A stretch of 64,000 nt of DNA from Marinomonas ushuaiensis DSM 15871 (GTDB lineage: Bacteria > Pseudomonadota > Gammaproteobacteria > Pseudomonadales > Marinomonadaceae). The stretch lies in NCBI RefSeq assembly GCF_000521805.1, contig NZ_JAMB01000006.1, forward strand, positions 1 to 64,000, given 5' to 3'. A program made the position numbers and the translations under genes. The notes beneath the pieces are model-generated. The model was not told where the DNA came from, did no database searches, and saw only the letters and a list, made by a program, of their open reading frames with translations. Positions 51,139-59,694 of this stretch are shown piece after piece; the stretch's first letter is position 1; every line of letters starts with the position of its first letter.

Positions 51139-51190
51139 AAGTCTTATTTACACTTGAATTCAGAGATAACAACCAATCAAGAGATTAAAA

Positions 51191-51637
51191 ATGTACAAAA
51201 TCGGCGAACTTGCAAAAGCATGTGATATCAACAACGACACCTTACGTTTTTATGAAAAAAACGCACTGCTCTGCCCCTCTACTCGTTCAGAATCTGGTTA
51301 TCGCCTCTACACTGAAAAAGACAAAGAAACTCTACAATTTATTCTTCGGGCCAAAGGCGTTGGATTCACGCTAGCAGAAATCAGAGAACTGCTTTCCATT
51401 GAAGTTAACAAAGCCGACAGCGCCTGTGCTGATGTCAAAACACTGGTTGATTCAAAACTCAATGACGTGGAGACAAAATTGGCCGAATTAATACGTTTTC
51501 AAACATCTCTAAAACGTTTATCCAATGCCTGTTGTGGCGGAGCTGAAAGCGCAGAACATTGCACCATACTCGAAGCATTAGAATCCGACACGAACGATGT
51601 TCGCCATGAGCACAAGCTCAACGATAAGGAGTCATAA
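51191..51637 (+). CDS. zntR: MerR family metal sensor, ZntR-like
   Basis: 148-aa regulator. A winged-helix N-terminus (YKIGELAKACDINNDTLRFYEK) leads to a dimerisation helix and metal loop. Cys79 (DSACADV), Cys114-Cys115 (SNACCGG) and Cys124 (EHCTILEAL) sit at the E. coli ZntR numbers. The ZntR ligand His119 is Glu here, with His at 123. Metal specificity is therefore open: zinc is favoured, cadmium or lead possible. The permease starts 1 bp after the stop. Confidence 0.9.
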   Translation: MYKIGELAKACDINNDTLRFYEKNALLCPSTRSESGYRLYTEKDKETLQFILRAKGVGFTLAEIRELLSIEVNKADSACADVKTLVDSKLNDVETKLAELIRFQTSLKRLSNACCGGAESAEHCTILEALESDTNDVRHEHKLNDKES

Positions 51638-51638
51638 G

Positions 51639-52778
51639 GTGAGTTTTTTAACGCATTTCTATACTCTCTTTTTAGAGTCAGCCCCTTGGTTGTTGCTTGG
51701 TCTAGTGCTTGCAGGCTTATTAAAAGTGTTTATTCCAGCAGCTTGGATGAACGCTCAGCTCGGCGGGCATGGCATAAAAGCCACAATAAAAGCGGCCTTG
51801 ATTGGAGCACCTCTCCCTTTATGCTCTTGTGGCGTCATCCCTGCCGCTATCGGCTTACGTCGTGCTGGTGCATCAAAAGCTGCAACAACGTCTTTCCTTG
51901 TTTCAACACCAGAAACAGGCATCGATTCTATTTCTGTATCCTATGTGTTGCTTGGGCCATTCATGACCATAGTTCGTCCTATCGCAGCTGTATTCAGCGC
52001 CATTTTAGCTGGGTTGCTTGTTGGTAAGGATGAGGAAGAAAAGACAACGACATCTTGCCCTACGCCAACCCCTATTTCTTGTTGTTCACCTAAAGTAGTA
52101 CAACCAATTGAATCATGTTTCACGCCAAAAGAAGCCACATCCGTTTCATCATCTTGCAGTAGTAATCGCAGCAAAAAATCTGAAAATACCATAAGTAAAG
52201 TTCGAACAGGATTAACCTTTTCGGCAACCGACCTAGTTGATGATATCGCGCTTTGGTTGCTGGTTGGGTTGGGCTTCGCTGCTTTAGTACAAACCTATAT
52301 ATCTAATGACTTTTTACTTCAATGGGGGAACGGCATCATTGCAATGCTCGTCATGGTGCTGGTCTCTATTCCTATGTACATCTGTGCAACCGCATCAACG
52401 CCAATTGCCGCTGGGTTATTGCTTGCAGGTATTTCTCCCGGAGCCGTCTTAGTATTCATGCTAGCGGGCCCTGCAACTAATATTGCAACCTTGGGAGTTG
52501 TCAGAAAAGAACTGGGTAAAAAAGCCCTTCTGAGCTACTTAACTGGCGTAGTTGGTGGCGCTCTATTATTTGGTTACTTGGTAGACTTTCTTGTTGTGCA
52601 GTTCAATATTCAGGTCATGCCGCAAATAGGCCATCAGCATGAATTTTTACCAAGCTGGTTAACACTTTCAACAGCCGCCATTTTGGCTGCTTTAATGATA
52701 TTTTCAATGACCAAAAGTATTATTAAATTGAAAGATAAACCTCTGACTGATTTAAGAAAAAAAACACACACAGCCTGA
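51639..52778 (+). CDS. SO_0444-like Cu/Zn efflux permease (DUF318/ArsP superfamily)
   Basis: 379 aa, about eight to ten transmembrane segments in two halves, with the family motif PLCSCGVIPAAIGLRRAGASKAA split over TM2-3 and a matching SIPMYICATASTPIAAGLL in the second half. The cytoplasmic linker (about residues 135-185) holds many Cys (SCPTPTPISCCSP, ESCF, SSSCSS), a likely metal-binding loop. Start GTG 51639 has AAGGAG 7 nt upstream; an ATG at 51606 inside zntR lacks one. Co-transcribed with zntR. Confidence 0.87.
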   Translation: MSFLTHFYTLFLESAPWLLLGLVLAGLLKVFIPAAWMNAQLGGHGIKATIKAALIGAPLPLCSCGVIPAAIGLRRAGASKAATTSFLVSTPETGIDSISVSYVLLGPFMTIVRPIAAVFSAILAGLLVGKDEEEKTTTSCPTPTPISCCSPKVVQPIESCFTPKEATSVSSSCSSNRSKKSENTISKVRTGLTFSATDLVDDIALWLLVGLGFAALVQTYISNDFLLQWGNGIIAMLVMVLVSIPMYICATASTPIAAGLLLAGISPGAVLVFMLAGPATNIATLGVVRKELGKKALLSYLTGVVGGALLFGYLVDFLVVQFNIQVMPQIGHQHEFLPSWLTLSTAAILAALMIFSMTKSIIKLKDKPLTDLRKKTHTA

Positions 52779-52791
52779 TTATTTTAAACAA

Positions 52792-52820
52792 AAAAAGAGC
52801 GCCAAATGCGCTCTTTTTTA
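52792..52820. terminator. Bidirectional terminator, permease and phytase-like genes
   Basis: AAAAAAGAGCGC-CAAAT-GCGCTCTTTTTT; A- and T-runs on both sides serve the two converging genes. Confidence 0.92.
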
Positions 52821-52847
52821 TCAGTGTAATGAACAATGATTAACTCT

Positions 52848-54263
52848 TTATTTACCCATCAAATCCGCTTTAATGATATAAAGCTGGTTTGAATCAACTG
52901 TGTTGGCATCAAGGTATTTTTGTTCCAGCTTGCCTTTTGTCGACCAAGTTGCAAAATCATCATCGTTCAAAACACCCAAATGATGTTCATCAATGATCCA
53001 CAAACCTTCCATTTTATCGTGCGGATAAGCAACCTCTTCCACCATGTCGATGACTAAGGTTTTATCAACCGGTTGAATGTCTTTTTGCGCTAACGCATCC
53101 CAACCATTTTTTACGACATATTGTTCTAGCGTCAGACCTTCTATCATCAAACCGTGGCTTTCATCTCGGCTCACTGAAGAAGAGCTAGCAATTTTTGATA
53201 GTGGCGTACCTGTTGTCAAGTCAATACGATAAACTTGTTTTTGCGCATTCGGATTGGCTTTGGCTGGTCCACCTAATAAAAAGCTACCATCGCGCTCTAT
53301 TACTAAAAACTTATTCGCAGTTAAAGTAGAAATTTCAGAGTTTGCATTCTCAGCTTTCTCTTGACGATACAAATACTGCTCTGTTTCACCACTGTTCAAA
53401 TTCACTGTCACGATGCGAGTGATATCACTTTTTTGTGCCGCTTTGTTTGGGTTCGCCATAGTAGACTGCATGATGCCAACTAAGGTAGTTTCGTCTGGTG
53501 TAACCGCTAGACCTTCCATTCCTCGGTTCGCTCGTCGGTGTTGGTAAACAGCGGGAAGATGAAAGATAGTACGCTCGTCATTTTTGAACGAATTAATACG
53601 ACCTATCTCAACGCCATTAGCATCAAAATGAACAATATGCGGGCCATACTCATCACTCACCCAAAAAGTACCGTCTTTTAGCGCGACTAAACCTTCACCG
53701 TCTAAACCATAATCGTCTAACTTGATTGGGTTTGTCGTTTTATCATAAGGCTGACTGTCATTAACTAGTACAGGTTTGCCGTTCGAGTGGTAAGGCGTTT
53801 CTCCCGTTCCACCTAAGGCAGACGTATTTGGCAAACCTGAAATAACACTGCCGTCAGGGCGCTTCAATAAAATGTTTTCTACTAAACTGATTGAGCCGTC
53901 AGTCGCCACTTCAAACAAACCAATACGTGGTGTGTAAGACGCAACAGGGAAACTTTTTCCTTTGCCATAATCGCCCGTGTAATTCGCGTTTGGACCGCGG
54001 TCTGTTAATGCATAGAATTGATTTACCTTACTTGGATGAGATGTCATCGCAGACCCAAAACCACCATTACGAATCTCAAATGTTTGATTAGTTTTTGCGT
54101 CAACCAAATCATCACGCAATACTGAATAAGGCAATTCACTGCCCTGCTTTGGAAAATGGTCTAAAAAGGTCAAACTACCTTTATTGTCTGTACCGACATT
54201 ACTTGCGCAACCAGCTAAAACACTGACAGAAACCAAACTTATCAATAAAATTTTATTCATCAT
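52848..54263 (-). CDS. Phytase-like esterase-domain lipoprotein
   Basis: 471 aa. Lipobox VLAGC near residue 18 marks a lipoprotein. The beta-propeller-like body carries GGFGSAMTSHP, ALTDRGPNANY, GLDGEGLVALKDGTFWVSDEYGP and MEGLAVTPDE, the motifs of the esterase-like phytase family (PF13449 type). Cleavage of phosphate esters outside the inner membrane is a family-based inference. No Pho box was seen at its start. Confidence 0.85.
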   Translation of the reverse strand: MMNKILLISLVSVSVLAGCASNVGTDNKGSLTFLDHFPKQGSELPYSVLRDDLVDAKTNQTFEIRNGGFGSAMTSHPSKVNQFYALTDRGPNANYTGDYGKGKSFPVASYTPRIGLFEVATDGSISLVENILLKRPDGSVISGLPNTSALGGTGETPYHSNGKPVLVNDSQPYDKTTNPIKLDDYGLDGEGLVALKDGTFWVSDEYGPHIVHFDANGVEIGRINSFKNDERTIFHLPAVYQHRRANRGMEGLAVTPDETTLVGIMQSTMANPNKAAQKSDITRIVTVNLNSGETEQYLYRQEKAENANSEISTLTANKFLVIERDGSFLLGGPAKANPNAQKQVYRIDLTTGTPLSKIASSSSVSRDESHGLMIEGLTLEQYVVKNGWDALAQKDIQPVDKTLVIDMVEEVAYPHDKMEGLWIIDEHHLGVLNDDDFATWSTKGKLEQKYLDANTVDSNQLYIIKADLMGK

Positions 54264-54361
54264 ATTTGCCTTTAACCTTCATGCACTCTCGTGCGTTTAT
54301 CAATTTCACATCAGGTTAACGGTTAGTTATGACGGTTTAATGAACTCAATCTCAAAAGTCT

Positions 54362-54387
54362 AAAAAAAAGAGGCCAACCGGCCTCTT
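54362..54387 (-). terminator. Terminator of the TRAP operon
   Basis: AAGAGGCC-AACC-GGCCTCTT; on the minus strand the second arm runs into eight T residues. Confidence 0.88.
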
Positions 54388-54427
54388 CCTTTTATTACAA
54401 CTTAAAAATCACAAATTACACTTTGTA

Positions 54428-55498
54428 TTATTTCAAATCTTTCGCGTATTCAACAGCAATGTCTTTTTGTGCTTGAGCAGCAGATTCAGACAATAGATTG
54501 AACCATTTCTCGCCGTCTTTGATGTTGCCTTTAAACCAGCTATAAACAGGTTCTGCAGATTCCTTAAAACCAGCTTTTTCTTCTGGTGTTGGTACGTAAA
54601 GCGTACCACCTGATTTTGCGAAATCTTGATATGCTTTTATTGACTTACGCTTAGGTGAAGCAAATGTCGCTTGCTGCAGAGCACTAAAACCATCAACCAT
54701 TACTTTACGTAGATCTTCAGGCATATCCATGAACATCTCGTTATTCATGTACCAAAGTGCTGACATGTATGCGTGTCCATCAAGCGTCAAATACTTTAGA
54801 CCTGCTTCGGTAAACTTCATTCCCATAATATCAGTAATGCCGTTTTTAGAACCTTCTACAACACCTGTTTGGAAAGAGGTAAACAAATCACCCCAAGGAA
54901 TGGGTGTTGGGCTTGCTCCCATTGCACGGACTAACTCTTGTGGTAAATCTGCAACAACAGTACGGATTTTCAAACCTTCCAAATCATCTGCTGTTTTTAC
55001 TGTGCGTTTGGTATTCGCAAAGTTACGCCAGCCGCCCGTATTACCGATTGTCATCAGACGAACACTATCACCAGAGTCTTCTAAAATTTGCTTACGCAGT
55101 TCACGGGTAAAATCCCCTTCCAGTACTTTTTCTGCAACACGGTCATCTGGTAGCAAGTACGGTAAATCCAATACTTGTACGTAAGGATACATAGATGCAG
55201 CGCCGCCAGTCGTTGAGATATAGACATCAATAGAACCATATTCTAACGCTTCAAGACATTCCACACCGTTACCGCAAAGTTGTGTACCCATGTAGATATC
55301 CATCGCGATACGACCGTTTGAATGAGACTCGATGAAGTCTTTAAAAACAACCAAACCATCGTAGTCTTCGTCATTTTCATTCGAGTTAGCCACGGCGCGA
55401 AGATTAAAATCTGCTGCTTGAGCAGCACCACTAAGCAATACACCAGCACCGATTAACCCAGCGGCAATCACGTTATTTATTTTTGTTTTCATGAACAT
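54428..55498 (-). CDS. dctP: TRAP transporter solute-binding protein (DctP family)
   Basis: 356 aa with a signal peptide ending at about residue 28 (GAAQA). It binds the substrate in the periplasm for DctQM. The ligand-contacting region LEGLKIRTVVADLPQELVRA holds the conserved Arg that salt-bridges a carboxylate, followed by PIPWGDLFTSFQTGVVEGSKN. The substrate is therefore probably an organic acid; nothing narrower is safe. AGAGGA is 7 nt before ATG 55498. It is last in the operon, whereas dctP is commonly first. Confidence 0.93.
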   Translation of the reverse strand: MFMKTKINNVIAAGLIGAGVLLSGAAQAADFNLRAVANSNENDEDYDGLVVFKDFIESHSNGRIAMDIYMGTQLCGNGVECLEALEYGSIDVYISTTGGAASMYPYVQVLDLPYLLPDDRVAEKVLEGDFTRELRKQILEDSGDSVRLMTIGNTGGWRNFANTKRTVKTADDLEGLKIRTVVADLPQELVRAMGASPTPIPWGDLFTSFQTGVVEGSKNGITDIMGMKFTEAGLKYLTLDGHAYMSALWYMNNEMFMDMPEDLRKVMVDGFSALQQATFASPKRKSIKAYQDFAKSGGTLYVPTPEEKAGFKESAEPVYSWFKGNIKDGEKWFNLLSESAAQAQKDIAVEYAKDLK

Positions 55499-55558
55499 TG
55501 AATTGTCCTCTTTTAAATTTTTATTTTATGGTTTTATTTTACATTTTTACGATAATCA

Positions 55559-56851
55559 CTATCCCGCGACCAAACCGAGTAACCTAGGAACGGTCATGGA
55601 TATAGCGGGGAAAAAGGTGATTAAAAAGATCACTACAACCTCAACCGCAAGGAAAGGCAGTATGGCTTTTGAAATAGATTCGATTCGTTCTCCCGACACA
55701 CTGGAGGCGACAAACAGCACCAGCCCCATTGGTGGTGTTGCTAGACCAACGGTTAAGTTAACACTCATGATAATAGCGAAGTGAATTGGATCGATGCCTA
55801 AATTGATAAAGATAGGACCTAAAATTGGTCCTAAAATAATAATCGCAGGACCCGCATCAAGAAACATACCGACAATAAACAATAGGATGTTAATTAAGAA
55901 TAAAAGAATCAGTGGGTTTTCGCTGATAGTTAACACCCAGTTAGCAAGAATCTCTGCACTGTGTGACAAGCTCACCACCGTTTTGAAAGCAATGGCAGAA
56001 CCAACCAACAGAAGCACTACAGCAGATGCTTTAGCGCCTTTAATAAAGATGTCTGGCAAATCTTTCAAGGTAACGGTTTTCATTACCCAAACACTGATAA
56101 TCAATGCATAAGCCGTCGCCACAGCAGAGGCTTCTGTTGGCGTAAAGATACCACCAATAATGCCACCCAAAATAATAACCGGTGCAAACAAAGGCAATAT
56201 TGCATTTCGTGTTGCATGACCTCGTTCTGTCCAGCTTGATTTTGGACCTGCAACGGGAAAATCGTATTTTTTCGCCATCAATGCAACAAGAATCATCAAC
56301 GAAACACCGACCAAAATACCTGGCACAATACCCGCAGCAAACAAAGCAGCCACAGACACTTCCATGGTATAAGCATAAATAATCATGATGCCAGAAGGCG
56401 GAATAATCGGACCGATAACCGAAGAGGCTGCCGTAATAGCCGCGGCAAATTTTCGGCTATAGCCATTCTTTTCCATCGCTGGAATCATCATCGAACCAAT
56501 CGCAGAGGTATCCGCGACCGCAGAACCAGATAAACCCGCGAACAACATACTCGACAAGATATTAACGTGAGCCAAACCGCCTCGAACATGACCAATAAAA
56601 GATTGGGAAAACTGCACCAAGTTCATGGTGATCCCGCCCCTATTCATCAACTCACCAGCCAACATAAAGAATGGAATAGCCATCAAAGGAAAGGAATCAA
56701 TACCGTTGTAGATGTTTCGAAACAAAAGGGAAATATCACGCTCCATGCCAGTAGCAAAAAGCATCATTCCAGGTGCCGCCAGCATAGCGAAAAACACCGG
56801 CATACCAATCAATAACAGAATTAAAAATAAAGGTAAAAACAACGCTAGCAT
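55559..56851 (-). CDS. dctM: TRAP transporter large permease (DctM)
   Basis: 430 aa, about 12 hydrophobic segments. Family motifs include GMPVFFAMLAAPG, the SGSAVADTSAIGSMMIPAM loop, VIGPIIPPSGIMIIYAY and TPTEASAVATAYAL. It forms the Na+-coupled transport channel with DctQ. It lies 54 bp after dctQ and 60 bp before dctP. Confidence 0.96.
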   Translation of the reverse strand: MLALFLPLFLILLLIGMPVFFAMLAAPGMMLFATGMERDISLLFRNIYNGIDSFPLMAIPFFMLAGELMNRGGITMNLVQFSQSFIGHVRGGLAHVNILSSMLFAGLSGSAVADTSAIGSMMIPAMEKNGYSRKFAAAITAASSVIGPIIPPSGIMIIYAYTMEVSVAALFAAGIVPGILVGVSLMILVALMAKKYDFPVAGPKSSWTERGHATRNAILPLFAPVIILGGIIGGIFTPTEASAVATAYALIISVWVMKTVTLKDLPDIFIKGAKASAVVLLLVGSAIAFKTVVSLSHSAEILANWVLTISENPLILLFLINILLFIVGMFLDAGPAIIILGPILGPIFINLGIDPIHFAIIMSVNLTVGLATPPMGLVLFVASSVSGERIESISKAILPFLAVEVVVIFLITFFPAISMTVPRLLGLVAG

Positions 56852-56905
56852 AATATGTGTCTCTTATTATTGTTTTAAGCTATATATCACATGAAATTGA
56901 GTCAC

Positions 56906-57466
56906 TTATTCAGCACCGCTAGACGATGCAGAATTACTGGGAAGCTCAAGTTCAAATATTTTTTTGTCACCAAACAGACAGCCGATCTCACGTAAACAAA
57001 GCTCGATATTGGCTAACAACATAGTGAAAAAACAGACAGGCATAGCAAGGTAAATCCACGCTCTAGAAATATGCATAGACGCGGCTCTAGAACGAAAACC
57101 ACGTTCGAAAAAATCGATACCCAGTGTCACGAGTTTAAAAAGTACAATGCCAGCACACACTAGCAATGTCAGTTTCAAAATACGTGAAGCACGCTCAGGA
57201 AGGGCAAACAAAAGCATATCAATAGCGACAAAACCGCCCTTTCGATACGCTTCTCCAGAAACAACGGCCATCATCCAAATCATCAAAGCACGAGCGGCTT
57301 CTTCTGGCCAAGGTAAGGCGCTGTTCAAAACATAACGGCAAAAGACCTGCAATAAAATAACGCTGATCATAGCCGTAACCAACACCCAAGCGATATTACG
57401 CCCGATGAAACCAATCGCTTCATTTAGCTTTGCTAAATAATCAACTAATCTTTGCAAAATGATCAT
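56906..57466 (-). CDS. dctQ: TRAP transporter small permease (DctQ)
   Basis: 186 aa with four hydrophobic segments and the family motif LNSALPWPEEAARALMIWMM after TM2. It pairs with DctM. I start at ATG 57466 with GGAG 7 nt upstream; a GTG at 57478 would overlap that site. Separated from the aldo/keto reductase by 160 bp holding two hairpins. Confidence 0.93.
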   Translation of the reverse strand: MIILQRLVDYLAKLNEAIGFIGRNIAWVLVTAMISVILLQVFCRYVLNSALPWPEEAARALMIWMMAVVSGEAYRKGGFVAIDMLLFALPERASRILKLTLLVCAGIVLFKLVTLGIDFFERGFRSRAASMHISRAWIYLAMPVCFFTMLLANIELCLREIGCLFGDKKIFELELPSNSASSSGAE

Positions 57467-57500
57467 TTTTTGCTCCACGAAAATCTTATTTTTATTATAT

Positions 57501-57540
57501 AAAAAACCTTATCTCAATGTCGTGAGTAAAGGTTTTTTTT
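57501..57540 (-). terminator. Hairpin with T-run between the reductase and dctQ
   Basis: AAAAAACCTT-A-TCTCA-ATGTCG-TGAGT-A-AAGGTTTTTT. On the minus strand it ends in TTTTTTATATAAT and so could terminate the reductase transcript before dctQ, or attenuate it. The plus strand T-run is also strong. Confidence 0.68.
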
Positions 57541-57566
57541 TTACAATCTTTGTTCTTTTCCAAACT

Positions 57567-57614
57567 ACTATTTAGCCAATCACTATCTTGGCAGAAAGTG
57601 GCTGGCCAAATAGT
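57567..57614 (-). repeat. Long imperfect hairpin downstream of the reductase
   Basis: ACTATTT/AAATAGT, GCCA/TGGC and CACT/AGTG pair in register across small mismatches around a 12-nt loop, 12 bp after the reductase stop. No T-run follows, so a 3' stabiliser or processing site is more likely than a terminator. Confidence 0.6.
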
Positions 57615-57626
57615 ATAAAAACAGAA

Positions 57627-58529
57627 CTATGGAACTTCGTGTCCAGCAGCAGCGGTTAACATTTCAAACCACGTTTCTCTGTCTATTTGAACATCCATTG
57701 CTTTCGACAACGTCTTAATACGTTCAGGATGATTAGTGCCAACAATAGGCAAAATGTTAGCAGGATGAGCTAATAACCAAGCAACAGCAGCTTGATCTAT
57801 AGAACAGTTTTGTTGTTGACAAATACGCTCAAAAATTGGCGCTAGTCTTGCTGTCGCGACAGAATCTTGGAACAAAGCGCCACCAGCCAAAGGAGACCAA
57901 GCCATCGGCGTTAATCCGTCTAGCTGTATCGCTGACAATGTGCCATTGGTAAACACATCACGGTTTAACAAGCTCATTTCAACTTGGTTAACTACCAAAG
58001 GATGTTTCATGTGAGATTGCAACAAGCGCCAGTCCCATACTTCAAAATTTGAAATACCAACAGCGCGGACTTTGCCTGAATCGATTAAGGCATCAAGAGT
58101 TTTACCTGTTTCAGCGGCATTCATGAAAGGGTCAGGACGGTGAATCAGAAGCAAATCTAAATAATCTGTGTGTAGATTTTTTAAGCTATTTTCAACGCTC
58201 ATTTGTATGTAGGCCGCACTCGTATCGTAATACTTAACTTGGCGTTGCGGGTATTTATCAGATGGAATGGCAATATCACACTTAGAGATTAACTGTATTT
58301 TAGAACGAAGGCTTGGATCCTGCGCTAATGCTTGGCCGAAAAGGCGCTCGCATTCGTAATCGCCATAAATATCTGCGTGGTCAAAACTTGTAATACCTTG
58401 ATCTAGGCAAAGATCAATTTTTTCTCTGACATGAGCAGTAGACGTATTTTCTGCATCTGCTAAACGCCATACGCCATAAACAAGACGACTCAATTGAACA
58501 TCTGATTTACCAAGTTGAATCAGTTTCAT
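57627..58529 (-). CDS. Aldo/keto reductase (YdhF-like)
   Basis: 300-aa NADPH-dependent reductase with the full AKR tetrad: Asp50 and Tyr55 (FDHADIYGD), Lys83 (LISKCDI) and His130 (LLLIHRPD). The YdhF-type motif VEMSLLNRDVF is present. It probably reduces an aldehyde or keto group of the island's substrate or an intermediate. It is the first gene reading left from the GntR divergent region, ahead of dctQMP. Confidence 0.9.
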   Translation of the reverse strand: MKLIQLGKSDVQLSRLVYGVWRLADAENTSTAHVREKIDLCLDQGITSFDHADIYGDYECERLFGQALAQDPSLRSKIQLISKCDIAIPSDKYPQRQVKYYDTSAAYIQMSVENSLKNLHTDYLDLLLIHRPDPFMNAAETGKTLDALIDSGKVRAVGISNFEVWDWRLLQSHMKHPLVVNQVEMSLLNRDVFTNGTLSAIQLDGLTPMAWSPLAGGALFQDSVATARLAPIFERICQQQNCSIDQAAVAWLLAHPANILPIVGTNHPERIKTLSKAMDVQIDRETWFEMLTAAAGHEVP

Positions 58530-58929
58530 TATTCAGTAACTCCAAATTTTTGATATCTAAGCCGCGCATTTCATACAGAAAACGTCAGCGTTTATTTTTA
58601 TAATAACTTAGTTGCTCAGTCTCCATTCTCTCAAATGCATATCTTTAAAAAAGTGCATCAAGAACAAATCCTGAGATCTTGTATATTGACATTATCAGTG
58701 TATTCTATTGATGTAAATCAATAGTGAATGAATTTTGTTCGATTTGGTTCATTAGAGCTTAATTAAATGATTTCACCTAAGAAAAGCACAAAAAATGAAC
58801 GCCATTCAACATGATAAATAAGAAATGACAGCCGCTCTTTCCTTAACCGTTTCCCTCGATTTAAAACTCAAAGGTAAGCTATTTAAGTTGTAGAATGACC
58901 CAATATCTTACAAAACGGAGATAAGTTAA
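58530..58929. other. Divergent regulatory region between the reductase and gntR
   Basis: 400 bp with no gene. Features are the palindrome at 58705-58724, the repeated 23-mer at 58713-58735 and a TTGACA element at 58686-58691. On the minus strand GATAAT at 58691-58696 may be the -10 of the reductase-TRAP operon. Confidence 0.65.
58705..58735. promoter_or_regulatory. Island operator, copy 1
   Basis: CTATTGAT-GTAA-ATCAATAG is a perfect 8+8 palindrome. The overlapping 23 bp at 58713-58735 recur exactly, inverted, at 60908-60930. It lies 176-206 bp upstream of the reductase start. Probable site for the adjacent GntR protein. Confidence 0.75.
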
Positions 58930-59646
58930 GTGACGGATAAAAAAACAAAACAGCTGCCACTTTATATTCAAATTGGCGAGTTATTACACAGAGAAATAGC
59001 AGCAGGTCATTGGCTTCCTGGGGAACGTTTGCCAGTGGAGTCCACTTTGGCTGCAACCTTAGGTGTGGCCATTGGCACCTTAAGAAAATCGTTAGCTAAG
59101 TTAGAAGAAGACGGACTATTAGAGCGACGACAAGGTTCTGGCACCTACATAAAAAGAGTGTCTGGAAGTCGTGCCATCTATCAATTTTTCCATCTTGAAT
59201 TGCTTGGCGGAGGTGGTGTTCCAACAGCTGATACTCTCTCATTAGAAGTCGATGAAGATCCTTTTGTATTAGACCAGCTGCAAATCAGCGACAAAACTGA
59301 AAAACTGTGGTGTATTCGCCGGTCTCGCTATCTGAATCGCCAATTAGTCGCGGTAGAACAAATATGGTTTCGCCATTCCCATGGCACAGCATTAAAACTA
59401 AAAGACTTACACGAATCGCTTTATCTCCACTACCGTGAAAACTTTTCCTTTTGGATTAGCCGAGTAGAAGACGAAATTGATTGCGCAGCGGCACCCGATT
59501 GGGTCACTGAAAAACTAGGATTAGCATCTCAATCTATGCTGCCAAAAGTATTGCGTCGTAGCTGGTCGAATGAAGGAAAAATCGAAGAATTCTCTTTCAC
59601 TTGGTACGACCCAACCAAATGCCGCTACTTTGCGCGCTGGCATTAA
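58930..59646 (+). CDS. GntR family regulator (HutC/UTRA subfamily)
   Basis: 238 aa. The N-terminal winged helix (LPLYIQIGELLHREIAAGHW; GTLRKSLAKLEEDGLLERRQGSGTYIK) is followed by a UTRA ligand domain (about residues 85-235) with CIRRSRYLNRQLVAVEQIW. HutC-type members usually repress and are released by a pathway metabolite. Starts at GTG 58930 with GGAG about 9 nt upstream. It heads the right arm of the island and is divergent from the reductase-TRAP arm. Confidence 0.92.
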   Translation: MTDKKTKQLPLYIQIGELLHREIAAGHWLPGERLPVESTLAATLGVAIGTLRKSLAKLEEDGLLERRQGSGTYIKRVSGSRAIYQFFHLELLGGGGVPTADTLSLEVDEDPFVLDQLQISDKTEKLWCIRRSRYLNRQLVAVEQIWFRHSHGTALKLKDLHESLYLHYRENFSFWISRVEDEIDCAAAPDWVTEKLGLASQSMLPKVLRRSWSNEGKIEEFSFTWYDPTKCRYFARWH

Positions 59647-59694
59647 AAAAACTAACAATTCACTCAGATACAAAAATAATAAAGGATAATAACA

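Noticed and set aside
51597..51638. Earlier start of the metal permease inside zntR
   Set aside because: The GTG at 51639 has an ideal AAGGAG; the extension is only an out-of-frame reading of the zntR end.
54729..55184. 151-codon plus-strand open frame opposite dctP
   Set aside because: Shadow of dctP; no start signal or domain.
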